DNA of 64,000 nt from Myxococcales bacterium (GTDB lineage Bacteria; Myxococcota_A; Polyangia; Polyangiales; Ga0077539). A program made the translations under genes and the position numbers. The DNA lies in contig JAEUKH010000031.1 in assembly GCA_016792845.1 (NCBI GenBank), forward strand, positions 124,001 through 188,000, given 5' to 3'. This document shows positions 43,654-52,890 of this stretch, one piece after another. The notes below the pieces were generated by a model. The model searched no databases and had not been told where the DNA came from. It saw only the letters and a list, made by a program, of their open reading frames with translations. The number at the start of each line of letters is the position of its first letter. The stretch's first letter is position 1.

Positions 43654-46254
43654 TCAGGCCGAGGCGTCGTCGGCGGGGCCGCGCTTGCGGCTCTTGAGGG
43701 GCTGCGGGGCCTCGTCGCTCTCGACCTCGAGGGGCGCCTCGTAGCCGCACCCTTCGGCCACACACTTCTTCACCGGGTTCGCCTTCCCCCCCGCCAGCAC
43801 GAGGAACTTCGCCCCACACTTCGGGCACGGCTCCTTCACGGGCTGGAAGTACACCCGATAGTCGCACCCCACGTTCGGCGCCTTCTCGGCCTTCGCGCCC
43901 TTCGCGGGCTTCTCGACCTTGGCGGCCTTGGCGGCCTTGGCGCCCTTCGCGGCCTTGGCGCCCTTCGCGGCGACCTTGGTGGCCGGCTCCGGGGCCGCCT
44001 CGACCACCGGCTCGGTGCGGTAGTTTGTGCAACCCCAGAAGGGCTTTCGGCCCTTGAGCGCGCCCACCTTGACGAGGTCACCGACCCCGCATTTCGGGCA
44101 GGTGATGCCCGAGGGCATGGGCGAGGTGTAATCGCACTCGGGGTCTTTCTTGCGCCACCCCGAGCACGACAGAAACTGCTCGTCTGAGCCGCGGCGGGTC
44201 TTCACCAAGAGGTCGCGCCCGCACTTGGGGCACTTGCGCCCCTCGAAGACCACCGGCGGCGGCGCGGGGTTCTCGTCGACGATGTTCTTGCACTTGGGGT
44301 ACGCCGTGCAGGCGAAGTAGTCGCTGTTGGGCCCCCAGCGGCGCACCATGGGCGAACCGCACTTGTCGCAGACGCGGTCGCTCGGCTGCGCCTTGGGCCA
44401 CCCCGCGCCGGGCTCCTTGGCGTTCTTCTCGGCGTCGACGAGGGTCTTGAAGGGCTTGTAGAGCCGGTCGACGAGCTTCACCCAGTCTTCGCTGCCGGCC
44501 TCGACCGAGTCGAGGTCTTTCTCGATCTTCGCGGTGAACTCGTAGTCGACGATGTTCGAGAAGCTCGCCCTGAGCCCGTGCGTCTTGGCGATGCCCAGCT
44601 TCGTGGGGATGAGCGCCCGGTCTTTCTTCTCGACGTAGTCGCGCGAGAGCACCTTCGAGACGATCTCGGCGTAGGTGCTCGGGCGCCCGATGCCCAGGTC
44701 TTCGAGGGCCTTCACGAGGGTGCCTTCGTTGTACCGCGCCACGGGTTGGGTGAACTTCTGCTCGGTCATCACCCCGGGCGGCACCATGAGCTTCAGCACG
44801 TCGCCCTTTTCGAGCGGCGGGAGGCTCTTGTCTTCTTCGTCGCCCTCGCCCGCAGCGAGGTTCACGGCCTCGGCCTCGGCGTTGACGGCCTCTTCGCCCG
44901 CCACGGCCTCGGCGCTCTCGGTCGCCCCCTGCGCTTCGAGCCAGCCGGCGAACTTCAGCACCTGCCCCGAGGCGCGCAGCGCGAACTTCTTCTCGCTCGC
45001 CAGCGCCTCGATGATCGCCGTGGTCTGGTCGTACACCGCCTCGGCCATCTGGCACGCGATGAAGCGCTCCCAGATGAGCTTGTAGACCTTGTACTCGTCG
45101 GGCTTGAGCGACTTCTTCACCGCGTCGGGGTGGTAGTCGGTCGAGGTCGGGCGAATGGCCTCGTGGGCGTCTTGGGCGCTCGACCGGGTCTTGAAGAAAT
45201 TCGGCGTCGCGGGCACGAACTCTTTGCCGAAGCGCTTGCCGATGTAGGCCCGCGCGGCGTCGAGGCTGTCGGTCGAGAGCCGCGTCGAGTCGGTACGCAT
45301 GTACGTGATGAGCCCCACCGGCCCGTCGCTGCCGACGTCGATGCCTTCGTAGAGCCGCTGGGCGACCTGCATCGTGCGCGAGGCGCTAAAGCCCAGCCGA
45401 TTGGCCGCGTCGCGCTGCAACGACGAGGTGATGTACGGCGGCGGCGCCCGACGGCGGCGCTCTTTCTTGTCGACGCTCGCCACGGTGAAGGTCGACTTCG
45501 ACAGGTCGGCCACGATGCCCTGGGCCTCGGCCCCGGTCGAGATCACGCGCTCGGTCGACTTCACCACGCGGTCGCGCGACGGCGTGACGACCTTCTTCGC
45601 CCCGGCCTCGATCAACGAGGCGTGAAACGACGGCTTCGCGCGCCCCAAGAGCTCGACCCCCACGGGCCAGAACTCTTGCGGCACGAAGGCCCCGATCTCT
45701 TCTTCGCGGTCGACGATGAGACGCAGCGCGGCCGACTGAACACGCCCCGCCGAGAGGTAGTGCCCGTTGACCTGGCGGCAGAGGCGCTTCCACAACACCG
45801 GCGAGAGCTCGTAACCGATGAGGCGGTCGAGGATGCGCCGCGCTTGTTGGGCATTGAAGCGCGCCTCGTCGACCTGCCGCGGGCTCGCCAGCCCCTGCTG
45901 AACGCCCTTCTTCGTGATCTCGTGAAACTCGACACGGATCATGGGCTTCTTGGCCCCCTTGAGCTCGTGCGCGATGTGCCACGCGATGGCCTCGCCCTCG
46001 CGGTCAGGGTCAGGCGCGAGGAAGATCGTCTCTGACTCCTTCGCGGCCTTCTTCATCTCAGAGACCAGGCTCTTGTGGTCTTCAAGCACCTCATAGTGAG
46101 GCGCGTATCCGTGCTCGATGTCGACCTGAAGGCCCGACTTCGGAAGATCTCGGATGTGACCCTTGCTGGCCATCACCGTGTACCCCTTGCCGAGGTACTT
46201 CTGGATCGTCTTGGCTTTGGCCGGCGACTCCACGATGACGAGGGCGTTGCTCAT
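43654..46254 (-). CDS. topA: DNA topoisomerase I
   Basis: 866 residues from ATG 46254 (MSNALVIVESPAKAKTIQKY). The TOPRIM domain has ESPAKA and FLAPDPDREGEAIAWH, and the active-site Tyr is in YMRTDSTR. Four-Cys zinc ribbons follow: CDKCGSPM, KCPKCGRDLL, CPKCGVGDL and CPKCGAKF. Between the later ribbons is a Lys/Ala-rich insert (repeated AKGAKAAK-type units) that looks species-specific. The enzyme relaxes negatively supercoiled DNA. It lies between dprA and trmFO. Confidence 0.97.
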   Translation of the reverse strand: MSNALVIVESPAKAKTIQKYLGKGYTVMASKGHIRDLPKSGLQVDIEHGYAPHYEVLEDHKSLVSEMKKAAKESETIFLAPDPDREGEAIAWHIAHELKGAKKPMIRVEFHEITKKGVQQGLASPRQVDEARFNAQQARRILDRLIGYELSPVLWKRLCRQVNGHYLSAGRVQSAALRLIVDREEEIGAFVPQEFWPVGVELLGRAKPSFHASLIEAGAKKVVTPSRDRVVKSTERVISTGAEAQGIVADLSKSTFTVASVDKKERRRRAPPPYITSSLQRDAANRLGFSASRTMQVAQRLYEGIDVGSDGPVGLITYMRTDSTRLSTDSLDAARAYIGKRFGKEFVPATPNFFKTRSSAQDAHEAIRPTSTDYHPDAVKKSLKPDEYKVYKLIWERFIACQMAEAVYDQTTAIIEALASEKKFALRASGQVLKFAGWLEAQGATESAEAVAGEEAVNAEAEAVNLAAGEGDEEDKSLPPLEKGDVLKLMVPPGVMTEQKFTQPVARYNEGTLVKALEDLGIGRPSTYAEIVSKVLSRDYVEKKDRALIPTKLGIAKTHGLRASFSNIVDYEFTAKIEKDLDSVEAGSEDWVKLVDRLYKPFKTLVDAEKNAKEPGAGWPKAQPSDRVCDKCGSPMVRRWGPNSDYFACTAYPKCKNIVDENPAPPPVVFEGRKCPKCGRDLLVKTRRGSDEQFLSCSGWRKKDPECDYTSPMPSGITCPKCGVGDLVKVGALKGRKPFWGCTNYRTEPVVEAAPEPATKVAAKGAKAAKGAKAAKAAKVEKPAKGAKAEKAPNVGCDYRVYFQPVKEPCPKCGAKFLVLAGGKANPVKKCVAEGCGYEAPLEVESDEAPQPLKSRKRGPADDASA

Positions 46255-46353
46255 GACTCTCCTCTGCGGCGCAATCTGGTGAAAAGGGTCGCGGAGGATG
46301 CGCACCCTGCCGCCATCGTCAAGTCTCACCCTGACCCGTGACGGCCCAGAGCT

Positions 46354-47349
46354 TCACCCGACCGACGCCTCGCCGAGGCGCGCGAAGGTCCCGCCTCCGC
46401 GGTCTTCTACCAACCCTGACAACAACAACGACAAGAGGCACTGCTGCACCTCTGCCGCTGAAAACCCCGTGCAACGTGCGATCTCATCGACGTGCCGCGG
46501 CGCCTTCGAGACGTTCTGGTACACGACCGCCTCGGGGCCGTCTAGCCTCGGCGTTGCCTCACCCCCCGCCTTCGCGTGTGCGCGCTCGACGCCCGCGCCA
46601 CGCCCGCTCGCGCGCGAAGCCCGCCGCACCTCGCTCCGCGCGCGCGGCGCCGGCGCGAAGAGTGCGCCGTCGGGCGAGGCCAAGGCCCGCAAGACGTCTT
46701 CGGCGCCATAACACGGCGTCGCCCCGGCCCTGAGGAGCGCCACACACCCGAGGCCCACCTTGAGGTCAGGCGAGGCCGGCACCGCGAGGAGCCGCCGCCC
46801 GAGCCGCTGCGCATACGCCGCGGTCTGGAGCGAGCCCGACGCGAGCGGCGCCCGCACCACCACCACCACGTCGGCGAGGGTCGCCACGAGCCCGTTGCGC
46901 CGCGCGAAGGTGAAGGGCTTGGGCGGCGTGTCGGGCTCGAACTGCGACACCAGCGCGCCGCCGTGTTCGAGCACCGCGTGGTAGAGGGCGTGGTGGCGCC
47001 GCGGGTACCAATGGTCGAGCCCCGCGGGCAACACCACGGCGGTGCGGCCCTTCACCGAGAGGGCACCGCGGTGGGCGGCCGCGTCGATGCCGAGAGCGCC
47101 GCCCGAGACCACGGTGAGGTTGGCCCGGGCGAGGTCGGCCGCGAGCTGCTCGGTGAAGCGCAGCGCGTAGGCGTCGGGGTGACGGGTGCCGACCAGCGCC
47201 ACCAAGGGCGGCGCGAGCGCCGAGGGGTCGCCGTGGATCCACAGCGCGGGCCACTGCCCTGAGGCTTCGAGCCGCGCCGCAACAGGGAGCGACGCGCTGC
47301 GCGTCGGCGCCTCGGGGCGATCGAGAGAGAGAGGCTTCAGATGTGTCAT
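46354..47349 (-). CDS. dprA: DNA-processing protein DprA (Smf)
   Basis: 331 residues from ATG 47349; the frame is open upstream but non-conserved there. The Rossmann-like DprA core has VALVGTRHPDAYA, TVVSGGALGIDAAAHRGAL, VVLPAGLDHWYPRRH, FARRNGLVATLADVV and AYAQRLGRRLLAVPA. A C-terminal winged-helix segment (VDEIARCTGFSAAEVQQCL) follows an Ala/Arg-rich spacer. DprA protects incoming single-stranded DNA and loads RecA in natural transformation. First gene of the dprA-topA-trmFO block. Confidence 0.94.
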   Translation of the reverse strand: MTHLKPLSLDRPEAPTRSASLPVAARLEASGQWPALWIHGDPSALAPPLVALVGTRHPDAYALRFTEQLAADLARANLTVVSGGALGIDAAAHRGALSVKGRTAVVLPAGLDHWYPRRHHALYHAVLEHGGALVSQFEPDTPPKPFTFARRNGLVATLADVVVVVRAPLASGSLQTAAYAQRLGRRLLAVPASPDLKVGLGCVALLRAGATPCYGAEDVLRALASPDGALFAPAPRARSEVRRASRASGRGAGVERAHAKAGGEATPRLDGPEAVVYQNVSKAPRHVDEIARCTGFSAAEVQQCLLSLLLSGLVEDRGGGTFARLGEASVG

Positions 47350-47462
47350 GGGGCCGCGTCTTCGGCGCGGTCTCCGCAGAGGTTGCGTCGCGGCCCGCGG
47401 AGCTCCGTCAACACGAGGGTTCTTGGTGATTTGGGGCCCCTCGGCGTACCCTGACCCTCGCC

Positions 47463-48380
47463 ATGCGCTTGGCCTTCGTCGTCGCCAGTCTGACCCTCGC
47501 GGGGTGTTCGGCATCGCCTCAGGTGGCGAGCCTTGAGGCCGAGGTGCGACGGCTTCGCATCGAGCAAGAGCGGCAAGCGAGCCAGATCGAGCAGCTCCAG
47601 CACCGGGTGGTGCTCACCGAAGATGTGGCCCGCGACACGCGCCGCGCGGTCGACGGTCAGGGGCGCATGGCCACGATCCGTCTTGGGGCGCCGCCAGAGC
47701 GCGTCGAGCCCATTCGCGTCGACGCGACCGAGCGCCCGAGCGAGCCCGCCCCGCCGGGTGATGAGAACGCCCCGCGCACCACCGTGCGCATCGGTCGCGG
47801 CGATCGCATCCCCGAGCAGACGCCCTTCGGTGTGCGCGACGGCGAGCGCCTCCAGGTGGTGCCGGTGGCGCCGCTCCCGCCCTCGGGGTCTGCTGGGTCG
47901 CCGCGTACGAGCCCGCCGAGCGCCCCCGTGACGGCGCCCGCAGGGGGCGCGAGCGGCCCGCGCACCGAGCTCCCGACCCAGGTGCCGATCGTCGAGGGGG
48001 CGGGCGTCCTCGACCCCGCGGCGGTGCCGGCGTACGACGCCGCGTACGCGCTGGTGCGTTCGCGCCGCTTCGGCGACGCGGTGACGGCCTTTGACGGCTT
48101 TCTCTCGCAGTGGCCGCGGCACCCGCACGCCGACAACGCGCTCTATTGGCGCGCGCAGAGCCTCACGCAGCTCGGTCAGCGCGACGAGGCGACGCGCTCG
48201 CTAGAGCGGCTGGTGAGAGACTTTCCGCTCGGCAACAAGGCGCCCGACGCACTGTTTTCGCTGGCCACGCTCTACCGCCGCGCGGGTGATGTGGCCTCTG
48301 CCGACCGCGCGAGCCAGCAACTTCTTTCACAGCATCCCAGCTCCGACGCCGCGCGCCGGATGCGGGACGAGAGGCCCTAA
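47463..48380 (+). CDS. CpoB/YbgF-like lipoprotein with coiled coil and TPR repeats
   Basis: 305 residues. The lipoprotein signal ends TLAGC. A coiled-coil segment (VASLEAEVRRLRIEQERQAS then IEQLQHRVV) is followed by a Pro/Ser-rich linker and a C-terminal TPR array (YDAAYALVRSRRFGDAVTAF and ALYWRAQSLTQLGQRDEA). This is the CpoB (YbgF) layout. CpoB couples the Tol-Pal system to wall synthesis in other proteobacteria, although no tol or pal gene is in this window. The LysM gene starts four bases after its stop and is likely co-transcribed. Confidence 0.82.
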   Translation: MRLAFVVASLTLAGCSASPQVASLEAEVRRLRIEQERQASQIEQLQHRVVLTEDVARDTRRAVDGQGRMATIRLGAPPERVEPIRVDATERPSEPAPPGDENAPRTTVRIGRGDRIPEQTPFGVRDGERLQVVPVAPLPPSGSAGSPRTSPPSAPVTAPAGGASGPRTELPTQVPIVEGAGVLDPAAVPAYDAAYALVRSRRFGDAVTAFDGFLSQWPRHPHADNALYWRAQSLTQLGQRDEATRSLERLVRDFPLGNKAPDALFSLATLYRRAGDVASADRASQQLLSQHPSSDAARRMRDERP

Positions 48381-48384
48381 GCCA

Positions 48385-49572
48385 ATGACCCCACGACACG
48401 TCTCGTTCTGGGTTCTTGCCGCGCTCGTGACCCCGTCGCTCGCCAGCGCACAGGTGACCGTCAGCGACCAGGAGTCTGACGCCCGGGTGAGCGCCCGCCC
48501 CCGCACCACCATCACCCTCGACAACGGGCGCGGGGGGCGCAGCAACGGCACCTCGCTCAACGTGGTGCCCGAGTTTCACACCGTCAACCGCGGCGACACC
48601 CTGTGGGACATCTCGGGGTACTACTTCAACTCGCCCTGGCAGTGGCCGCAGGTGTGGTCGCTGAACCCGCAGATCACCAACCCGCACTGGATCTTCCCCA
48701 ACGACCAGGTTCGGCTTCTGCGTAACGCCCCCGGCAACGCCGTGGTGCCCGCGGCGACGACGACGCTCCGCAGCAACGGCGCGCGTACGATCCGCAACGG
48801 GCCGCGCTACCCCCGCGGCACGCTCTTTCTGCGCGAAGACGCCTGGGCCGCCCCCGAGGCCGTCGAAGAGTCTGGCAGCATCGTAGGTTCGCCCGAAGAC
48901 CAGATGCTCTTGTCAGAGGGCGACCAGGTCTACATCGAGTTTCACCGCCGCGCGCCCAACGTAGGCGAGAGCTACACGGTGTACTCAGAGGCCCAGGCGA
49001 CCCGCGGGTCTGACCGCAACGCCGGCCGCGTCGTGCGCGTGCTCGGCACCGCCATCGTCGACGCGTGGGACGCCCAGCGTCACCTCGCCACCGCGCGCAT
49101 CACCGAGTCGATCGAGCCCATCGAGCGCGGCGAGCGCGTGGCGGTGGTGCAGCGGCAGTTTCAGCCCGTTCCGCCGACGCCGAACGACCGCGACCTCGTC
49201 GCGCACGTGGTGGCCACGCCGACGCCCCGTCAGATCGTGGGCAACAACTACGTGGTGATCATCGACCGCGGCGAGAACGACGGCGTTCAGCTCGGCAATC
49301 GCTTCTTCCTCACCCAGCGCGACGACCCCTGGCAGCGCGGCATCACGGGGCAGGGTACGGCCATCCGTCGGCAAGAGATCGACCGCGACGGCGACGGCAC
49401 CATCGACCACCCGCCCGACGCCGACACCATGACCCGCGAGGCCCTGCCCGTCGAGATCATGGGCGAGCTCTCGGTGGTGGCCGTGCACCCGCACACCGCG
49501 GTGTGCCTCGTCACCCTCGCGCACCGCGAAATCGAGATGGGCGAGTCGGTGGTGATGCGCCGCGGATACTAA
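48385..49572 (+). CDS. Secreted LysM-domain protein
   Basis: 395 residues from ATG 48385. A signal peptide (VSFWVLAALVTPSLASAQ) leads to a LysM domain, EFHTVNRGDTLWDISGYYFN through WPQVWSLNPQITNPHWIFPN, which binds peptidoglycan. About 240 residues of beta-rich sequence follow, containing two repeated halves each built around GDQVYIEFHR / GENDGVQLGNRFFLTQRD, possibly a FlgT-like or outer-membrane associated fold. It follows the CpoB-like gene by four bases. Confidence 0.85.
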   Translation: MTPRHVSFWVLAALVTPSLASAQVTVSDQESDARVSARPRTTITLDNGRGGRSNGTSLNVVPEFHTVNRGDTLWDISGYYFNSPWQWPQVWSLNPQITNPHWIFPNDQVRLLRNAPGNAVVPAATTTLRSNGARTIRNGPRYPRGTLFLREDAWAAPEAVEESGSIVGSPEDQMLLSEGDQVYIEFHRRAPNVGESYTVYSEAQATRGSDRNAGRVVRVLGTAIVDAWDAQRHLATARITESIEPIERGERVAVVQRQFQPVPPTPNDRDLVAHVVATPTPRQIVGNNYVVIIDRGENDGVQLGNRFFLTQRDDPWQRGITGQGTAIRRQEIDRDGDGTIDHPPDADTMTREALPVEIMGELSVVAVHPHTAVCLVTLAHREIEMGESVVMRRGY

Positions 49573-49586
49573 GCCCGCGCCCGCCG

Positions 49587-51293
49587 TCAGGGCTCCGGCC
49601 CGACCCACCCCTCGAAGCGAACGGGGTGCGTCGGGCCGAGCTCATTTTCGCCCACCACCCGCGCGTCGAAGCGCGACGCCAGCGACCGCGAGAGCCGCGA
49701 TCGCAAATCCGAAGGAACCAGCAAAACCTTCGGATTTACATCACTTTCAGCCCATGCGAGGGCGCACGCCTCGCGCAGATCGGCCTCGACCGCGCCGCCG
49801 AGCCGCGGGTGCTCGCGCACGAGCTCGGCCAGGGCGGGGCTCACCTTCCACACGCGGAGCGGGCGCTCGGAGAGCCCGAGCCCTTCGGCGCCGAGGGCCT
49901 GACGCACCTCGGCCACGCAGAGCTCGACGCTCGCGCCCCGGGGCAGCCGCGCGACCCGGTCGAGGATCTCAGCGCGGCGCGCGCACACCACCCCCTCTTC
50001 GCAGAGCGTCGCGAAGAGCTCGGCCACGGCCACGGTGCTCAGCCCCGCGCCTTGCGCCATCGCCGCCACCTCGGCGAGCCCCGGCAGCGCGAGCATCGCG
50101 CGGGTCGACGCGAGGGTGTGGACGCGCCGTGGGTGCAGCCTCCGGAGCGCCCCGAAGAGCGCCTCGGCGTCGGCAAGCGCGGGCTCGAGCAGCACGCCGT
50201 CGAGGGTGAGAGAGAAGGCCTCGGCCGGAGCCACCGAGAACTGCGTGTGGGCCGCGCCCATGCCCTCGAGCGCCGCCGCCAGGGCGACCCGGGTCGCGTC
50301 GACCGCTGCCGACGGAGCCCCCACCACGAGACGCGGCGCCGTCACCCGACGCGTCGACCACGACCACAGCGCCACGGCCGACCCCGCGAGCAACAGCAAC
50401 GGCAACGCCGGGAGCGGGCTCACCACCGCCAGTGCGGCGCACACCCCCGCCACCGCCAGGAGCCCCGCAGGCTGGCCGCGCAGGAGCGCCCCCACCCCCG
50501 CGCGGGCCCGCGTCGCCTCGCCCGGCAAGGTCACCGCAAAGCCCGCCGCCGCCGCCACGAGCAACGACGGGAGCTGCGCCGCCAACCCCTGCCCCACCGC
50601 CAAGGTGCCGTACCGATCGGCCGCCGTGCGCAGCGCGAGGCCGTCGCGAAACACCCCGAGCCCGACGCCCGCCACGAGGTTGGTGGCGGTGATCACCACC
50701 CCCGCGATCGACTCGCCGCGCACAAACCGCAGGGCGCCGTCCATCGCGCCCGCGCGCGCCGCGTCGCGCCACAGGGCCCCCCGCGCCTCGGCCGCCGCCG
50801 CCGCGTCGAGGTGCCCCGCGCGCTCCGAAGACTCTACGCTGAGCTGCTGCCCGGGCATCGCGTCGAGCGCGAACCGCGCGGCCACCTCGGCGGCGCGCTC
50901 GCTCCCCCGCGCGACCACGAGGTACTGCACCAAGGCCACGAGCCCGAAGCCCACGAGGCCCACGGCGAGGTCGCCCTGGGTGCCCACGCGCCCCAACGAA
51001 GCGATCACCGCGCCCCCGACCCCGCGCCCGAGCAAGAGCCGCGAAGACGCCACCTCAAGGCTCAGCCGAAAGAGCGACGAGCCCAGGATGAGCGCGGGCA
51101 AGAGCGACGCGAAGGCCGCCGAGGGCGCCTCAACGCTGGCCCCGAGGAGCCCCACCGAGAGCGCAAAATTCAAGAGCAACGCCGCGTCGAGGGCCCACGG
51201 CGCGAGGGGCACCACCAGCGGCACGAGCAGCGCCAGCACCACCAGCCCCGGCACCCAACGGCCACTCCTCTCAGCGTCGACCGACGGCGTCAC
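49587..51293 (-). CDS. Orphan FHIPEP-family (FlhA/SctV-like) export-gate protein
   Basis: 568 residues. The N-terminal half has about eight membrane helices and the FlhA/SctV landmarks: LDAALLLNFALSVGLL, LFRLSLEVASSRLLL, RFALDAMPGQQ (140-150; PGKQM is usual), GALRFVRGESIAGVVI and LAVGQGLAAQLPSLL. The C-terminal domain (from ~320) is shorter than usual and diverges after SLTLDGVLL. FlhA and SctV form the nonameric export gate of flagella and type III secretion. No other apparatus gene lies nearby, so the protein is an orphan or works with components encoded elsewhere. Confidence 0.85.
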   Translation of the reverse strand: MTPSVDAERSGRWVPGLVVLALLVPLVVPLAPWALDAALLLNFALSVGLLGASVEAPSAAFASLLPALILGSSLFRLSLEVASSRLLLGRGVGGAVIASLGRVGTQGDLAVGLVGFGLVALVQYLVVARGSERAAEVAARFALDAMPGQQLSVESSERAGHLDAAAAAEARGALWRDAARAGAMDGALRFVRGESIAGVVITATNLVAGVGLGVFRDGLALRTAADRYGTLAVGQGLAAQLPSLLVAAAAGFAVTLPGEATRARAGVGALLRGQPAGLLAVAGVCAALAVVSPLPALPLLLLAGSAVALWSWSTRRVTAPRLVVGAPSAAVDATRVALAAALEGMGAAHTQFSVAPAEAFSLTLDGVLLEPALADAEALFGALRRLHPRRVHTLASTRAMLALPGLAEVAAMAQGAGLSTVAVAELFATLCEEGVVCARRAEILDRVARLPRGASVELCVAEVRQALGAEGLGLSERPLRVWKVSPALAELVREHPRLGGAVEADLREACALAWAESDVNPKVLLVPSDLRSRLSRSLASRFDARVVGENELGPTHPVRFEGWVGPEP

Positions 51294-51373
51294 CCCCGCA
51301 CGCTATCAGAGCCGCGTCACAACACAGAGACGGTTTGTTTTCGCGCGCCCGTTCGTGCAAGATCGGCCGCATC

Positions 51374-51760
51374 TTGCGCGCTTTCTTGAAGGCTCTGGCG
51401 GCCCTCGGCGGCCTCGCGATGGTCGGGTGCGGCGGCGCCGTGGTGGCCCCGTCGGACGGCGGCGCGGGGGCCCTCTGCCCGGCCCGGGTGGTCAACGGCG
51501 AAGCCTGCGGGGCGGCCCCACGCACCTGCCTCGGCAGCGACCAGTGCAACGACTGCTACTGCACCGCCGGCGTGTGGATCTGCGACACCCAGGTCTGTGT
51601 CGGCGACGCGGGCCTCTGCCCGACGGCGCGCCCGCGCACGGGTGACCTCTGCGACGCCGCCCGGCAGGTGTGCAGCTACGGCTCGGGGTGCACCTTCGCC
51701 CGCTGCGTCTGCGCGGGGGGCCGCTTCACCTGCGACCTCGCGAGCTGCCCCGACCGCTGA
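51374..51760 (+). CDS. Small Cys-rich lipoprotein
   Basis: About 128 residues from TTG 51374. No ATG or GTG gives a fitting start. The signal ALAALGGLAMVGC ends in a lipobox with Cys at residue 19. An earlier TTG (51335) would make an overlong signal. The mature part has two similar Cys-rich modules (SDQCNDCYCTAGVWICD and GSGCTFARCVCAGGRFTCD). It is divergent from the FHIPEP gene and convergent with the epimerase gene. Function unknown. Confidence 0.68.
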   Translation: MRAFLKALAALGGLAMVGCGGAVVAPSDGGAGALCPARVVNGEACGAAPRTCLGSDQCNDCYCTAGVWICDTQVCVGDAGLCPTARPRTGDLCDAARQVCSYGSGCTFARCVCAGGRFTCDLASCPDR

Positions 51761-51764
51761 GCGG

Positions 51765-52715
51765 TCAGCGCACGCCTTCGCGGTGAAACCACGCGGCGAA
51801 GCGCGCGAGCCCGGCGTCGATCTTGGTGCTCGGCGCGTACCCGAGCTTCGCCCGCGCCTTGCCGATGTCAGCGAAGGTGATCGGCACGTCGCCGGGCTGG
51901 AGCGGCGCGTGGTAGAGCTTCGGCGCGACCCCCAAGGCCTGCCCGAGCTTGGCGATGAGCGCGTCGAGGCGCGTGGTCTCGGCCTCGCCGAGATTGTAGA
52001 TCTCGTAACCCACGCAGCGGTCGAGCGAGGCGAGCACGCCCTGCACGATGTCGTCGATGAAGGTGTAATCGCGGGCCGTCGAGCCGTCGCCGTAGAGCGC
52101 GATGGGCTCACCCCGCACCATCTGCGTGGCGAACTTGTGAATCGCCATCTCGGGCCGCTGCCGGGGGCCGTACACCGTAAAGAACCGCAGCGCCGAGACG
52201 TTGAGCCCGTGCAGGTGGTGGTAGGTGTAGCTCAGCACCTCGCCCGCCTTCTTGGTCGCCGCGTAGGGCGAAATCGGGCGGTCGACCGGGTCGGTCTCGA
52301 CGAAGGGCACGGTCTCTCGGCCGCCGTAGACGCTCGACGAGCTCGCGAAGACGAAGCGGTCGATGCGGGCACGGCGCATCCGTTCGAGCAGGTCGAGGGT
52401 GCCGCGCACGTTGACGTCGACGTAGATGTCAGGGCGGTCGATGCTCGGTCGCACCCCGGCCCAGGCCGCCAGATGAATCACCGCGTCGAGCGGCTCTGCG
52501 AAGGCCGCGTCGAGGGCGCGGGGGTCGGTGATGTCACCCTCGATTAACGAAAAGCGAGAATCTTTTATTAAACTTGCGACGTTACGACGCTTCAATGCAG
52601 GGTCGTAGAAGGCGTTGAAATTGTCGAGCCCTAGCACCGCGTCGCCCCGGGCAAGAAGCGCCTCGACGGTGTGACTGCCAATGAAGCCTGCGGCGCCTGT
52701 GACGAGGACTCGCAT
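51765..52715 (-). CDS. NAD-dependent sugar epimerase (UDP-glucuronate 4-epimerase type)
   Basis: 316 residues of an extended short-chain dehydrogenase. The NAD site is TGAAGFIGSH. LDNFNAFYDPALKRRN is the hallmark of UDP-glucuronate 4-epimerases. The catalytic Tyr/Lys pair is SPYAATKK, with SSSSVYGG upstream. The likely reaction is C4 epimerisation of UDP-glucuronate to UDP-galacturonate for polysaccharide synthesis. Start at ATG 52715. Confidence 0.92.
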   Translation of the reverse strand: MRVLVTGAAGFIGSHTVEALLARGDAVLGLDNFNAFYDPALKRRNVASLIKDSRFSLIEGDITDPRALDAAFAEPLDAVIHLAAWAGVRPSIDRPDIYVDVNVRGTLDLLERMRRARIDRFVFASSSSVYGGRETVPFVETDPVDRPISPYAATKKAGEVLSYTYHHLHGLNVSALRFFTVYGPRQRPEMAIHKFATQMVRGEPIALYGDGSTARDYTFIDDIVQGVLASLDRCVGYEIYNLGEAETTRLDALIAKLGQALGVAPKLYHAPLQPGDVPITFADIGKARAKLGYAPSTKIDAGLARFAAWFHREGVR

Positions 52716-52890
52716 GATGGAGCCGCTCTACTACCTCGGCCGCAGCGGCGGAAGGCACATTGTCGCGGTCGCCCTGTCGCTGGTGCGATCTATCGGCCGC
52801 GGCTGAGGTCTGGTAGGGTGCCGGGGTAGCGTCGCGGGGCTCAGGTGATGTGTTCCGATTGGCGCAAGAAAGGGGCCAAGGAGCCAAACC

